A DNA stretch of 64,000 nt from Fictibacillus solisalsi (GTDB taxonomy: Bacteria; Bacillota; Bacilli; Bacillales; Fictibacillaceae), in contig NZ_FNHW01000001.1 of assembly GCF_900103485.1 (NCBI RefSeq), positions 841,418 through 905,417 of the forward strand, read 5' to 3'. Below, piece by piece: positions 1 through 9,102 of the stretch. A program made the position numbers and the translations under genes. The stretch's first letter is position 1. The number at the start of each line of letters is the position of its first letter. Below the pieces are notes generated by a model. The model was not told the origin of the DNA. It worked only from the letters and a program-made list of their open reading frames with translations, and did no database searches.

Positions 1-238
1 CATCCTCCGTATGGACTGCGATGATCCGTTTGGAAATTCCGATCTGCGGGCATGCGAGCCCCACACCTGGCCGAAGGTTGTACTTTTGAGCCACCTCCGG
101 ATTCTGACTGTTTTTTAAGAACTCAAGCATTTCTTTCGCAATTTGAATATCCTCTTGCTGAGGAGGAAGTTCAACGTTTGTTGCCCTTTCGCGAAGAATC
201 GGGTTGCCTTCTCGGACAATATCTTTCATGGTTAGCAT
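1..238 (-). CDS. def: Peptide deformylase, N-terminal part (cut by window edge)
   Basis: Only the first 79 or so codons lie in the window. The gene starts at ATG 238 on the minus strand and runs off position 1. Peptide deformylase removes the N-formyl group from nascent proteins, using a metal ion. The visible part contains the family's motif I as GVGLACPQIG near residue 60; the usual form is GxGLAAPQ, so the second alanine is a cysteine here. The N-terminus (MLTMKDIVREGNP) closely resembles B. subtilis Def (YkrB). A GGGAGG-like ribosome site lies just upstream (about 245-252). A second in-frame ATG sits at 229. It is divergent from pdhA, as in B. subtilis. The metal-binding motifs II and III are outside the window. 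Confidence 0.9.
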   Translation of the reverse strand, partial: MLTMKDIVREGNPILRERATNVELPPQQEDIQIAKEMLEFLKNSQNPEVAQKYNLRPGVGLACPQIGISKRIIAVHTED

Positions 239-471
239 AAGTTTTCCTCCCATTATGGTGATTTCTTTTATTCATATGACAATCGCTTTTTCTGTATTCT
301 ACCATATTTATGCGGCTAAAACGCTAGAAAAAGGAAGTGAGATGGCTTATTTCATGGGAAAAGCCTGATTTGAAACAGATGAATACAGAAAGTGATACAG
401 TGCTTTATAATATAGGTGTAACAGCTATGGTGCAGAAAAAATAATTCAATAACTTACTTGATATTAAACAA

Positions 472-500
472 TTGACGGTCAATATACGAAGGTGTAAACT
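472..500 (+). promoter_or_regulatory. Probable SigA promoter of pdhABCD
   Basis: TTGACG (472-477) is followed by a 17-bp spacer and TAAACT (495-500), giving a predicted start near 507. That would make a leader of about 260 nt before pdhA. The 241-770 intergenic region holds no convincing gene. It carries inverted repeats at 521-529/546-554 and 671-675/685-689. Confidence 0.5.
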
Positions 501-764
501 AATGATGTGTTTAAGATGATTGTATTACTCTGGTTTCAAAAAAATAGTAATACAGTTTATGAAAGCCCTTATATAAATGAAGGATGTACAAGTACAATGT
601 TTACCCAGGATTAAATAGGGAAACAGCAATAATGATTTGTGCATCGGGACCATTCAAGGCTTTTTTATAAACCATGTCATGTATATGGTAAACTTTGGGC
701 AATCTAATAGAAGCGCCTATTACATACATGGCGGATAACATTGGTGTAAGGAAGGAAGAGGTGA

Positions 765-1850
<1,086 letters not shown>

Positions 1851-1851
1851 T

Positions 1852-2829
1852 ATGGCTCAAATGACCATGATTCAAGCAATCACAGATGCAATGCGCACTG
1901 AATTGAAAAACAATGAAAACGTTGTTGTATTCGGTGAGGATGTTGGTCAAAACGGCGGAGTTTTCCGTGCGACAGAAGGCCTTCAATCCGAGTTTGGCGA
2001 AGATCGTGTATTCGATACTCCGCTAGCAGAGTCCGGAATCGGCGGTCTGGCGATCGGCCTTGGACTAACTGGTTTCCGTCCAGTTATGGAAATTCAGTTT
2101 TTCGGTTTTGTTTTTGAGGTAATGGATTCCGTGGTGGCTCAGGCTGCTCGTATGCGTTACCGTTCCGGAGGAGTGTACAACTCTCCAATCACAATCCGTT
2201 CACCATTTGGCGGCGGCGTAAAAACTCCTGAGCTTCATGCGGACAACCTTGAAGGTCTTGTGGCTCAAGCTCCTGGTGTTAAGGTTGTTATTCCGTCAAC
2301 ACCATACGATGCAAAAGGTTTGTTGATTTCCGCAATCCGTGACAACGATCCGGTTGTATACCTTGAGCACATGAAATTGTACCGTTCTTTCCGCGGCGAA
2401 GTTCCAGAAGAAGAATATACAATCGAAATTGGAAAAGCTGACGTAAAACGTGAAGGCAAAGATGTTTCCATCATTACTTACGGTGCAATGGTTCACTCTT
2501 CTCTAAAAGCAGCAGAAGAGCTTGAAAAAGAAGGAATCTCCGCAGAAGTGGTTGACCTTCGTACAGTTAGCCCTCTTGACATTGACACAATCATTGCTTC
2601 TGTTGAGAAAACAGGACGTGCCATTGTTGTTCAAGAAGCACAGAAACAAGCAGGTGTAGGTGCAACTGTTGTTGCTGAAATCAATGACCGCGCCATCTTG
2701 AGCCTAGAAGCTCCTGTACTTCGTGTCGCTGCTCCTGATACGGTATTCCCGTTTGCAGCAGCAGAGGACGTTTGGCTTCCTGATTATAAGGATATCGTTG
2801 AAAAGGCAAAGACAGTTTATAACTTCTAA
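1852..2829 (+). CDS. pdhB: Pyruvate dehydrogenase E1 component, beta subunit
   Basis: The 325-residue beta subunit of the E1 heterotetramer carries the transketolase pyrimidine-binding and C-terminal domains and completes the ThDP site with PdhA. The sequence shows [15 protein letters not shown] near residue 30 and [16 protein letters not shown] near 60, both typical of the family. The open frame extends upstream into pdhA, but ATG 1852 has the AAAGGAG ribosome site at the end of pdhA and gives the same N-terminus ([10 protein letters not shown]) as other Bacillus PdhB proteins. A 10-bp stem-loop follows between pdhB and pdhC. Confidence 0.97.
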   Translation: MAQMTMIQAITDAMRTELKNNENVVVFGEDVGQNGGVFRATEGLQSEFGEDRVFDTPLAESGIGGLAIGLGLTGFRPVMEIQFFGFVFEVMDSVVAQAARMRYRSGGVYNSPITIRSPFGGGVKTPELHADNLEGLVAQAPGVKVVIPSTPYDAKGLLISAIRDNDPVVYLEHMKLYRSFRGEVPEEEYTIEIGKADVKREGKDVSIITYGAMVHSSLKAAEELEKEGISAEVVDLRTVSPLDIDTIIASVEKTGRAIVVQEAQKQAGVGATVVAEINDRAILSLEAPVLRVAAPDTVFPFAAAEDVWLPDYKDIVEKAKTVYNF

Positions 2830-2848
2830 TGCTAAACAACAGGTCTGG

Positions 2849-2873
2849 AAAAGAAATCTTTCTGATTTCTTTT
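2849..2873 (+). other. Intercistronic stem-loop between pdhB and pdhC
   Basis: AAAAGAAATC (2849-2858) and GATTTCTTTT (2864-2873) form a perfect 10-bp stem with a 5-nt loop, 20 bases after the pdhB stop. The stem is A/U-rich and the 3' arm is T-rich. It could be an mRNA processing or stabilising element or a weak attenuator between the E1 and E2/E3 genes. Its function is inferred only from position and structure. Confidence 0.45.
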
Positions 2874-2928
2874 TCGGCTTTTTATCCAGATAAACATGAT
2901 TAATTTTTTACTATAGGAGGCGTTGTTA

Positions 2929-4230
2929 GTGGCATTTGAATTTAAGCTTCCCGATATCGGTGAAGGTATCCACGAAGGCGAAATTGTTAAATGGTTTGTA
3001 AAAGCAGGGGATGAAGTCAAGGAAGATGACATCCTTCTTGAAGTGCAAAATGATAAAGCAGTAGTTGAAATCCCTTCTCCAGTAGATGGGAAAATTCTTG
3101 AAGTAAAAGTTGACGAAGGAACCGTCTCTGTTGTTGGGGACGTGCTCGTAACGATCGAATCTGACAGTGAGCCACCTCCATCTGCACATGGTGATGATAC
3201 TCCGGAGCAGCCTAAAGCTGAAGAAGAGAAAAAGCCTGCAGCTGCTGAACCTGAACAAAAAACAGAAGCGGCTAAAACAGAACCATCTGCTGATGAATCT
3301 GTGGATGAAAACAAGCGTGTAATCGCTATGCCTTCTGTTCGTAAATTTGCACGCGAAAAAGGCGTTGATATCCGCAAAGTATCCGGTTCTGGAGACAATG
3401 GCCGTGTTATGAAAGAAGACATCGAAAAATACTTGAGCGGTGAAACGGCTACTCAAGATCAGGAAGCTGTAACAGCACCTTCTGAGGCACCTGTTGCGAA
3501 GGAAGCACCAAAAGCAATTCCTGCCGGTGAAAATGAAACGCGTGAAAAAATCAGAGGTGTACGTAAAGTCATTGCTAAAGCAATGGTGAACTCCAAACAC
3601 ACGGCTCCACACGTGACATTGATGGATGAAATCGATGTAACTGAGCTTGTGGCACACCGTAAGAAGTTCAAGCAGGTTGCAGCTGATAAAGGAATCAAGC
3701 TTACGTACCTTCCATATGTCGTAAAAGCATTGGTTTCTGCTGCCCGTGAATTCCCGGCAATTAACGCATCCATTGACGATGCAAATGAAGAAATCGTTTG
3801 GAAGCATTATTACAACATTGGAATCGCTGCTGATACAGACAACGGTCTAATGGTTCCTGTCGTAAAAGATGCTGACCGAAAATCCATCTTTAAAATTTCA
3901 GCAGAAATCAACGAGCTTGCTGTTAAGGCTCGTGACGGGAAACTTTCTGCTGATGAGATGAAAGGCGGATCTGTTACGATCTCCAATATCGGTTCAGCAG
4001 GCGGACAATGGTTTACTCCGGTTATCAACCATCCGGAAGTTGCCATCCTTGGAATTGGCCGAATTGCAGAAAAAGCAGTGGTGAAAAACGGGGAAATTGT
4101 CGTAGCACCTGTGCTTGCGTTATCATTAAGCTTTGACCACCGTTTGATTGATGGTGTAACAGCTCAAAATGCAATGAATCATATTAAGCGTTTATTGAAC
4201 GATCCACAACTACTAGTAATGGAGGCGTAG
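2929..4230 (+). CDS. pdhC: Dihydrolipoamide acetyltransferase (E2) of pyruvate dehydrogenase
   Basis: The E2 core protein accepts the acetyl group on its lipoyl lysine and transfers it to CoA. Domain order in the 433 residues is one lipoyl domain (1-80, lipoyl lysine in [11 protein letters not shown]), an Ala/Pro/Glu-rich linker, the peripheral-subunit-binding domain (about 125-160, [15 protein letters not shown]), a second linker, and the catalytic domain from about 205 ending with the active-site motif SFDHRLIDG. The start is GTG 2929, placed 8 bases after AGGAGG (2915-2920). A TTG at 2923 is in frame but too close to that site. Having a single lipoyl domain is normal for Bacillus. Confidence 0.96.
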   Translation: MAFEFKLPDIGEGIHEGEIVKWFVKAGDEVKEDDILLEVQNDKAVVEIPSPVDGKILEVKVDEGTVSVVGDVLVTIESDSEPPPSAHGDDTPEQPKAEEEKKPAAAEPEQKTEAAKTEPSADESVDENKRVIAMPSVRKFAREKGVDIRKVSGSGDNGRVMKEDIEKYLSGETATQDQEAVTAPSEAPVAKEAPKAIPAGENETREKIRGVRKVIAKAMVNSKHTAPHVTLMDEIDVTELVAHRKKFKQVAADKGIKLTYLPYVVKALVSAAREFPAINASIDDANEEIVWKHYYNIGIAADTDNGLMVPVVKDADRKSIFKISAEINELAVKARDGKLSADEMKGGSVTISNIGSAGGQWFTPVINHPEVAILGIGRIAEKAVVKNGEIVVAPVLALSLSFDHRLIDGVTAQNAMNHIKRLLNDPQLLVMEA

Positions 4231-4234
4231 AGAA

Positions 4235-5647
4235 ATGGTTGTAGGTGATTTTCCGATTGAATTAGACACACTCGTAATTGGTTCCGGCCCTGGGGGATAT
4301 GTGGCTGCGATCCGTGCTGCACAGCTTGGCCAAAAGGTTGCTGTTGCAGAAAAAGGTGAAATGGGCGGCGTATGCTTGAACGTTGGATGTATTCCTTCAA
4401 AAGCTTTGATCAATGCTGGACACCGTGTAGAACATGCCAAGCATTCCGATGACATGGGAATTTCAGCAGAGAATGTAACTGTTGATTTTGGCAAGGTTCA
4501 AGAATGGAAATCCGGTATTGTGAAAAAGTTGACTTCCGGAGTTCAAGGTTTACTTAAAGGAAATAAAGCGGAAATCATTCGCGGGGAAGCTTATTTCGTT
4601 AATGAAAACACTGTACGCATCATGGATGAAAAATCATCTCAAACATATACTTTCAAAAATTGCATCATTGCAACAGGTTCTCGTCCGATCGAAATTCCTG
4701 GATTCAAATGGAGTGACCGTGTCATTTCATCAACAGGAGCACTTGCTCTTCAGGAAGTTCCTAAAAAGATGGTAGTTATCGGCGGTGGATACATCGGTAT
4801 GGAGCTCGGAACTGCTTTTGCAAACTTTGGCACGGAAATTACGGTGCTTGAAGGAAGCAAACAAATCCTTCCTGGCTTCGAAAAACAAATGAGCCAAGTG
4901 GTATCAAAACGTCTGAAGAAAAAAGGCAATGTAGAAGTGTTTACACAAGCTCTTGCCAAAGGCGTTGAAGAAACAAAAGATGGAGTTACAGTAACAGCTG
5001 AAATCAAAGGTGAAACAAAAACCTTTGAAGCAGATTATGTATTGGTTACTGTAGGACGCCGTCCAAACACAGAAGAACTTGGCCTTGAACAAGTAGGCAT
5101 TGAAATGACTGAGCGTGGATTAATCAAGATCGATAAGCAATGCCAAACAAATGTTAAAGGCATTTATGCAATTGGTGATATCGTTGAAGGACCTGCTCTT
5201 GCTCATAAAGCTTCTTATGAAGGTAAGATTGCGGCTGAGGCGATCAGTGGCCATCCTTCTGAAATCGACTATCTCGCCATTCCGGCTGTAGTATTTACAG
5301 ATCCTGAATTGGCTACCGTCGGCTATGATGAAAAAAGCGCAAAAGAAGCTGGATTTGAAGTAAAAGCTTCCAAGTTCCCATTTGCTGCAAACGGACGTGC
5401 TCTTTCCATGAACGAAACTGATGGCTTCATGAAACTGATCACTCGTGCTGAAGATGGATTGCTTCTTGGTGCACAAATCGCAGGTGGTAACGCCTCCGAT
5501 ATGATCGCTGAACTTGGACTTGCGATTGAAGCTGGAATGACAGCAGAAGACATTGCAATGACCATTCATGCTCACCCAACATTCGGTGAGATTTCCATGG
5601 AAGCAGCGGAAGTTGCTCTTGGTTCTCCAATTCATATTGTTAAATAA
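4235..5647 (+). CDS. pdhD: Dihydrolipoamide dehydrogenase (E3)
   Basis: This FAD-dependent disulfide oxidoreductase reoxidises dihydrolipoyl groups of E2 and makes NADH. It probably also serves the 2-oxoglutarate and branched-chain complexes. The 470 residues contain the FAD-binding [10 protein letters not shown] near residue 16, the redox pair C47/C52 in GGVCLNVGC, the NAD-binding [10 protein letters not shown] near 185, and the catalytic HAHPTFGE near the C-terminus. The ATG at 4235 follows GGAGG overlapping the end of pdhC. This is the last gene of the operon and is followed directly by a strong terminator. Confidence 0.97.
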   Translation: MVVGDFPIELDTLVIGSGPGGYVAAIRAAQLGQKVAVAEKGEMGGVCLNVGCIPSKALINAGHRVEHAKHSDDMGISAENVTVDFGKVQEWKSGIVKKLTSGVQGLLKGNKAEIIRGEAYFVNENTVRIMDEKSSQTYTFKNCIIATGSRPIEIPGFKWSDRVISSTGALALQEVPKKMVVIGGGYIGMELGTAFANFGTEITVLEGSKQILPGFEKQMSQVVSKRLKKKGNVEVFTQALAKGVEETKDGVTVTAEIKGETKTFEADYVLVTVGRRPNTEELGLEQVGIEMTERGLIKIDKQCQTNVKGIYAIGDIVEGPALAHKASYEGKIAAEAISGHPSEIDYLAIPAVVFTDPELATVGYDEKSAKEAGFEVKASKFPFAANGRALSMNETDGFMKLITRAEDGLLLGAQIAGGNASDMIAELGLAIEAGMTAEDIAMTIHAHPTFGEISMEAAEVALGSPIHIVK

Positions 5648-5658
5648 AAGTTCTTATA

Positions 5659-5690
5659 GAAAAAACCTTCCCGCTTGGGAAGGTTTTTTG
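5659..5690 (+). terminator. Rho-independent terminator of pdhABCD
   Basis: AAAACCTTCCC and GGGAAGGTTTT form a GC-rich stem with a GCTT loop, followed by a run of six T. It lies 12 bases after the pdhD stop. Confidence 0.92.
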
Positions 5691-5702
5691 TTTGTTTCAT
5701 AA

Positions 5703-5737
5703 AAAAAGCGGTCCAGGGTATCCAGGAGCCGCTTTTT
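5703..5737. terminator. Second hairpin after pdhD, possibly bidirectional
   Basis: AAAAAGCGG (5703-5711) and CCGCTTTTT (5729-5737) form a 9-bp stem with A and T runs on both flanks. It probably backs up the pdhD terminator. Confidence 0.6.
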
Positions 5738-5795
5738 ATCCTGTTTTATGGGTTGAATGCAGCTATGAAGCATAAAGTGGATAGGGGGGATGTCT

Positions 5796-6092
5796 ATGAA
5801 AACCTTTAGTAAACTGTCTTTGCTTCATGTCCTCTTATGGGCAGGTTATTTTACAGTTATTGAACTGTCTCAACACGATAGGTCATTTTTTGAAGTGATT
5901 TTATTTTTCATGTTTTTGTACTTCTCTTATTTATTATCTGAACGTGTGTGTGAATCCACATCTTCAGCGCTAAAGAGTACAATATGTTCTTCCTTTTTGT
6001 TTCTTGCTACTAAAATATCAATGTTGTCATTTGCACTTTTGCTCTGCTTGCCATATTTGGGCGAGGTTTTCACTCAGTATTATACAAATTAG
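5796..6092 (+). CDS. Small membrane protein of unknown function
   Basis: I do not recognise this 98-residue protein. It has three or four hydrophobic segments (about residues 8-22, 33-48, 62-72 and 77-90), a short basic N-terminus (MKTFSKLS) and little polar sequence, so it is probably an integral membrane protein. ATG 5796 is preferred over ATG 5790 because the AGGGGGG ribosome site (5783-5789) lies directly against the upstream ATG and at a proper 6-base distance from this one. It stands alone between the pdh terminators and a convergent gene. The 140 bases after it show an 8-bp inverted repeat (6143-6150/6172-6179) but no clear terminator. It is probably a lineage-specific gene. Confidence 0.6.
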   Translation: MKTFSKLSLLHVLLWAGYFTVIELSQHDRSFFEVILFFMFLYFSYLLSERVCESTSSALKSTICSSFLFLATKISMLSFALLLCLPYLGEVFTQYYTN

Positions 6093-6232
6093 TACATCAT
6101 CTATTAATACAAAGGCACTCGTCTGCAGAACTTCAGACCTCCTGAACAGGGCAGAATGGCAGATACTACATCCTGTTCATTACCCGGATGAGTTTTGCTT
6201 TGTGGGAGACTATAGCTTTTACAAGGCGTTTA

Positions 6233-6697
6233 TTATTTTCTTTTATAGTAATACATAATTCTCCCATTAAATAAATGTAGTTCAGCATCCAGATGCTTGG
6301 CGAGGAACTTGCAGAATTCATTTGCTTTCCCTTTATCTCCATGGGTAAACCCTTCAGGAAGAGTGATTTGTATGTACGAAGCAGATGAATCATTTTCCGG
6401 GTCCTGATCTACTCCAACCATAATGTATTTAAACCGTTCTTTTTCCGGACTGCTTAAATAAAACCATTGGCCTTTTGCATGGCTTTTCTCTTCAATGGTA
6501 TAGGGAAAAGCGGATTCCCCGTATTGCCAACCCAGCTGGGATCCGGTTTTACAAGTAATGTCTTTGTAATAGCGGAAAAGATCTTTAACTTCCTCGATCG
6601 TAATGGTTTGGTACTTTGAAGCCGGTACTAATTTAATATAAGCATTTTCCTGCAATGTAAATCCCCGCCTTCCTGTAAATTCTTCATTAATCAGCAT
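6233..6697 (-). CDS. DUF1885-like protein
   Basis: This is a 154-residue soluble protein of unknown function. Segments such as YIKLVPASKYQTITIEEVK and the C-terminal AKHLDAELHLFNGRIMYY resemble the Bacillus DUF1885 family as I remember it. The start is uncertain. ATG 6697 has only a weak AGGGA site. An in-frame TTG at 6655 lies 7 bases after a GGAAGGCGGGG stretch and would start the protein with LQENAYIKLV, closer to the family's usual N-terminus (140 residues). It is convergent with the small membrane protein gene at 5796. No function is assigned. Confidence 0.75.
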   Translation of the reverse strand: MLINEEFTGRRGFTLQENAYIKLVPASKYQTITIEEVKDLFRYYKDITCKTGSQLGWQYGESAFPYTIEEKSHAKGQWFYLSSPEKERFKYIMVGVDQDPENDSSASYIQITLPEGFTHGDKGKANEFCKFLAKHLDAELHLFNGRIMYYYKRK

Positions 6698-6880
6698 AGT
6701 AAATCCCTATTAAGTTTATCATTATTTTAAATATTTTGACAATACGGGTTTATGAGTGGAGACAGAGGGGAAAAAGATATAAATTGGAAGATGTTATAAA
6801 ACACATTTCAGCGAATATAGTTGTGATATATTGCAAGCATAGCAGCCCGCTTTACGAATGAATTTAAAGGAGGGGTTACT

Positions 6881-7180
6881 GTGGAAATTTTTGAAAAGCT
6901 ATACGATGAACAAGAGAATGTGGGAGTCAGATTCGTTGGTTTTACAACGGAAGATGTTCGGTATGATTTTGGAATTGTTCACACGAATATGTTTTTCGGA
7001 AAGCCGCTGGTCATCTGTATGCAGACAGGGCGTTCTGCACTTTTAGATGCCAATGACTTGCAAAATTATGAATACTTGCAACGGGTATTCCAAATTCATT
7101 CTTTAAAAGAAGCAAAAGATCTGTCCTTATTTTTTGAAGAGTCGGTTCCCCACATACCTGCTTCAGAACAATACGATTAA
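6881..7180 (+). CDS. DUF3055 (SAV0927-like) protein
   Basis: A 99-residue acidic cytoplasmic protein starts at GTG 6881 behind AAAGGAGGGG (6867-6875). The stretches VRFVGFTTEDVRYDFGIV and FFGKPLVICMQTGRS are characteristic of the DUF3055 family found across Bacillales. The biochemical function is unknown. The gene ends just upstream of the SR1 promoter and reads in the same direction. No terminator is apparent between the two, so some read-through into SR1 is possible. Confidence 0.8.
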   Translation: MEIFEKLYDEQENVGVRFVGFTTEDVRYDFGIVHTNMFFGKPLVICMQTGRSALLDANDLQNYEYLQRVFQIHSLKEAKDLSLFFEESVPHIPASEQYD

Positions 7181-7197
7181 TTATCCTAATTAATGAA

Positions 7198-7241
7198 TGT
7201 GTCACACTAATTAAGGGTTGACAAAATTAATGTGACATAAT
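7198..7241 (+). promoter_or_regulatory. Two CcpN-like operator sites at the SR1 promoter
   Basis: TGTGTCACACT (7198-7208) and TGTGACATAAT (7231-7241) each match 10 of 11 positions of the CcpN consensus TRTGHYATAYW as I recall it from B. subtilis. One lies upstream of the -35 box. The other sits between the -35 and -10 boxes and touches the -10. CcpN represses SR1, gapB and pckA in the presence of sugars in B. subtilis. The consensus is from memory, and the similarity of arrangement is an inference. Confidence 0.6.
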
Positions 7242-7246
7242 AATAT
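7218..7246 (+). promoter_or_regulatory. SigA promoter of SR1
   Basis: TTGACA (7218-7223) is followed by a 17-bp spacer and TAATAT (7241-7246). The predicted start is A 7253. Confidence 0.8.
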
Positions 7247-7291
7247 GGATTTAAGAATAACAGCGCTTACATGAAAAGGAGATGTTTTGTG

Positions 7292-7411
7292 ATGGGAGAA
7301 ATCATTTGCCAAACATGTGATAACACTATCGAACATTTTGAAGACGAAAAAGTAACGAAACTATATTCCAATAAATGCCCGAACTGCTCAAATACAAACG
7401 AAGAAAAATAA
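7292..7411 (+). CDS. sr1P: SR1P, small GapA-binding peptide
   Basis: This 39-codon frame has the same length as B. subtilis SR1P. It begins MGEIICQTCDNTIEHFEDEK and closely follows the B. subtilis peptide pattern (C-x-x-C, then an HFEDEK core). Cysteines are at positions 6, 9, 29 and 32, arranged as two CxxC pairs that could bind zinc; metal binding is my inference. In B. subtilis SR1P binds glyceraldehyde-3-phosphate dehydrogenase GapA, stabilises gapA mRNA and influences RNase J1 activity. Translation starts at ATG 7292 behind AAAAGGAGAT (about 7275-7283); GTG 7289 is in frame and directly adjacent. It lies wholly inside the SR1 transcript. Confidence 0.9.
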   Translation: MGEIICQTCDNTIEHFEDEKVTKLYSNKCPNCSNTNEEK

Positions 7412-7418
7412 GAAAGAT

Positions 7419-7455
7419 AAAGGACCCGGCTTACGAGAAGCCGGGTCCTTTACTA
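7419..7455 (+). terminator. SR1 terminator
   Basis: AAAGGACCCGGCTT and AAGCCGGGTCCTTT form a perfect 14-bp stem with a 5-nt loop, 7 bases after the SR1P stop codon. Confidence 0.92.
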
Positions 7456-7456
7456 C

Positions 7457-7487
7457 CGAAAAACACCCGGATGTTTATCCGGGCGTT
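7457..7487 (-). terminator. speA terminator
   Basis: Read on the minus strand, AAACGCCCGGAT and ATCCGGGTGTTT form a stem followed by T residues, just after the speA stop codon. It sits back to back with the SR1 terminator. Confidence 0.85.
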
Positions 7488-7492
7488 TGTAC

Positions 7493-8971
7493 TTAGCGAA
7501 TCGCGATATGCTCTTTAATGACTTTGATCATTTTTAATTCCGGATCTTCGGGCCCTTGTACAGGGAGACCGGCCTCAATCGTTTCTTTAACATAATTCAG
7601 GTTCTCTTGGGTGATAATTTCGCCCGGAATGAAAATCGGAATACCAGGAGGATACACCATCAGGAACTCAGCGATGATTCTTCCAGCGGATTCTTCAAAT
7701 GGAATACTTTCCGTATCAGCATAAAAGGCATCGCGCGGTGACAAGGCAAGAACCGGGATATCGGGAACGTGGACCGGCAGTGGCTGAACCGGCTTACCGC
7801 CAGGAATTTTCCCGAAGTGTTCAGCCATTTCCTTTAATGCCTGAATAAGGACCATGATATTTCTTTCGTGGTCTGCGGTTGTTATCAAACAAAGGATATT
7901 ATACAGATCGGAAAGTTCTACTTCGATGTTATGTTCCTCGCGGAGCCACACTTCTGCATCGTAACCTGTGATGCCAAGATCTTTTACTGAAATCAGCAGT
8001 TTTGTTGGATCAAGGTCATAGGTTGCTTCCTTTCCCAGTATTTCTTCTCCCACGCAGTATAGGAGGGGAATCTGATTGATTTTCTCTCTTGCCTCATTAG
8101 CCAATTTAATGGTTTTCTCAATAATGCTGTAACCTTCGGTAGCAAGACGTTTACGGGCTGTATCGAGTGATGCCAGCAGAATATAAGAAGTGGACGTGGT
8201 GGTTAGCATACTTAGTATGGTTTGCACGCGTTTTGCCGAAATAAGCCCTTCTTTTATATTCAGTATTGAACTTCCGGTCAATGAACCGCCTAACTTGTGA
8301 ACAGAGGTCGCGGCCATGTCTGCTCCAGCCTGCATGGCTGACAGAGGCATTTTATCGTGGAAATGAATGAGTACACCATGAGCTTCATCCACGAGAACAG
8401 GAACATGATAGCTATGGGCAATGTCCACAATCTCGCTTAGGTTGGCTGAAATGCCATAATACGTTGGATTGATGACAAGAACTGCTTTGGCATCGGGGTT
8501 TTGCTCAAGCGCCTTTTTCACACTCTGAGGAGTTATACCGTGAGAGATTCCTAAATCCCTGTCAATTTCAGGATGAATGAAAACAGGAGTGGCTCCTGAA
8601 AAAACGATCGCTGTCATGATGGATTTATGCACATTGCGCGGGACGATAATTTTATCTCCCGGCGAAACAACGGACATAATCATTGTCATAATGGCGCCGC
8701 TTGTCCCCTGGACAGAAAAAAACGTATGATCCGCTCCGAATGCCTGGGCAGCAAGATCCTGCGCCTGCTTAATCATTCCTTTAGGCTGGTGAAGATCATC
8801 AAGTGGTGCAATATTGATCAAATCAATGGATAATGCGTTTTCACCGATAAAATCCCTGAATTCAGGATCCATTCCCTGGCCTTTTTTATGACCGGGAATA
8901 TGGAATTGGTAAGGGTTACGTTTGGCATGTTCTTTCAGGCCGGTAAATAAAGGAGTTTCGTGTTGTGACAA
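7493..8971 (-). CDS. speA: Arginine decarboxylase, Orn/Lys/Arg decarboxylase class I fold
   Basis: This PLP enzyme converts arginine to agmatine, the first step of Bacillus polyamine synthesis. The 492 residues match B. subtilis SpeA throughout: FHIPGHKKGQGMDPEFRD near the N-terminus, FFSVQGTSGAIMTM near 80, DEAHGVLIHFH near 195 and the PLP lysine in ATSVHKLGGSLT near 225. The chosen start is TTG 8971, 6 bases after GAGGTG, giving MSQHETPLF as in B. subtilis. The frame stays open to ATG 9028 but that start has no ribosome site. The enzyme could in principle act on lysine, as older annotations of this family say. Its position downstream of pdhD and SR1 is conserved. Confidence 0.92.
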   Translation of the reverse strand: MSQHETPLFTGLKEHAKRNPYQFHIPGHKKGQGMDPEFRDFIGENALSIDLINIAPLDDLHQPKGMIKQAQDLAAQAFGADHTFFSVQGTSGAIMTMIMSVVSPGDKIIVPRNVHKSIMTAIVFSGATPVFIHPEIDRDLGISHGITPQSVKKALEQNPDAKAVLVINPTYYGISANLSEIVDIAHSYHVPVLVDEAHGVLIHFHDKMPLSAMQAGADMAATSVHKLGGSLTGSSILNIKEGLISAKRVQTILSMLTTTSTSYILLASLDTARKRLATEGYSIIEKTIKLANEAREKINQIPLLYCVGEEILGKEATYDLDPTKLLISVKDLGITGYDAEVWLREEHNIEVELSDLYNILCLITTADHERNIMVLIQALKEMAEHFGKIPGGKPVQPLPVHVPDIPVLALSPRDAFYADTESIPFEESAGRIIAEFLMVYPPGIPIFIPGEIITQENLNYVKETIEAGLPVQGPEDPELKMIKVIKEHIAIR

Positions 8972-9102
8972 TTCAGACACCTCATCTATAATGAACTTAA
9001 TACATTTTATTCGTACATAGTAAAACAAAAGACAGTATATCAGATTCTAACAGTTTTGTATGCAAAGAAAACCAAAAAAGATGGATAGGGGAGAAAAAGA
9101 GG

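Larger units (their letters stand above)
7253..7455 (+). ncRNA. sr1: SR1 dual-function small RNA
   Basis: The predicted transcript runs from the promoter at 7218-7246 to the terminator ending near 7455, about 203 nt; B. subtilis SR1 is 205 nt. It lies upstream of and convergent with speA, downstream of pdhD, which is its B. subtilis location. In B. subtilis SR1 base-pairs with ahrC mRNA, lowering arginine catabolism, and also encodes the peptide SR1P. Here the peptide reading frame is intact, so the mRNA function is supported directly. The base-pairing function is inferred from synteny only, because ahrC is not in this window. Confidence 0.85.

Noticed and set aside
2926-3807. A long minus-strand open frame antisense to pdhC.
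   Set aside because: It lacks a ribosome site and has a biased composition rich in Phe, Cys and Arg. It is the shadow of the strongly coding plus strand.
6143-6179. TGAACAGG/CCTGTTCA inverted repeat between the small membrane protein gene and the DUF1885-like gene as a terminator.
   Set aside because: The loop is 21 bases and there is no T run on either strand.
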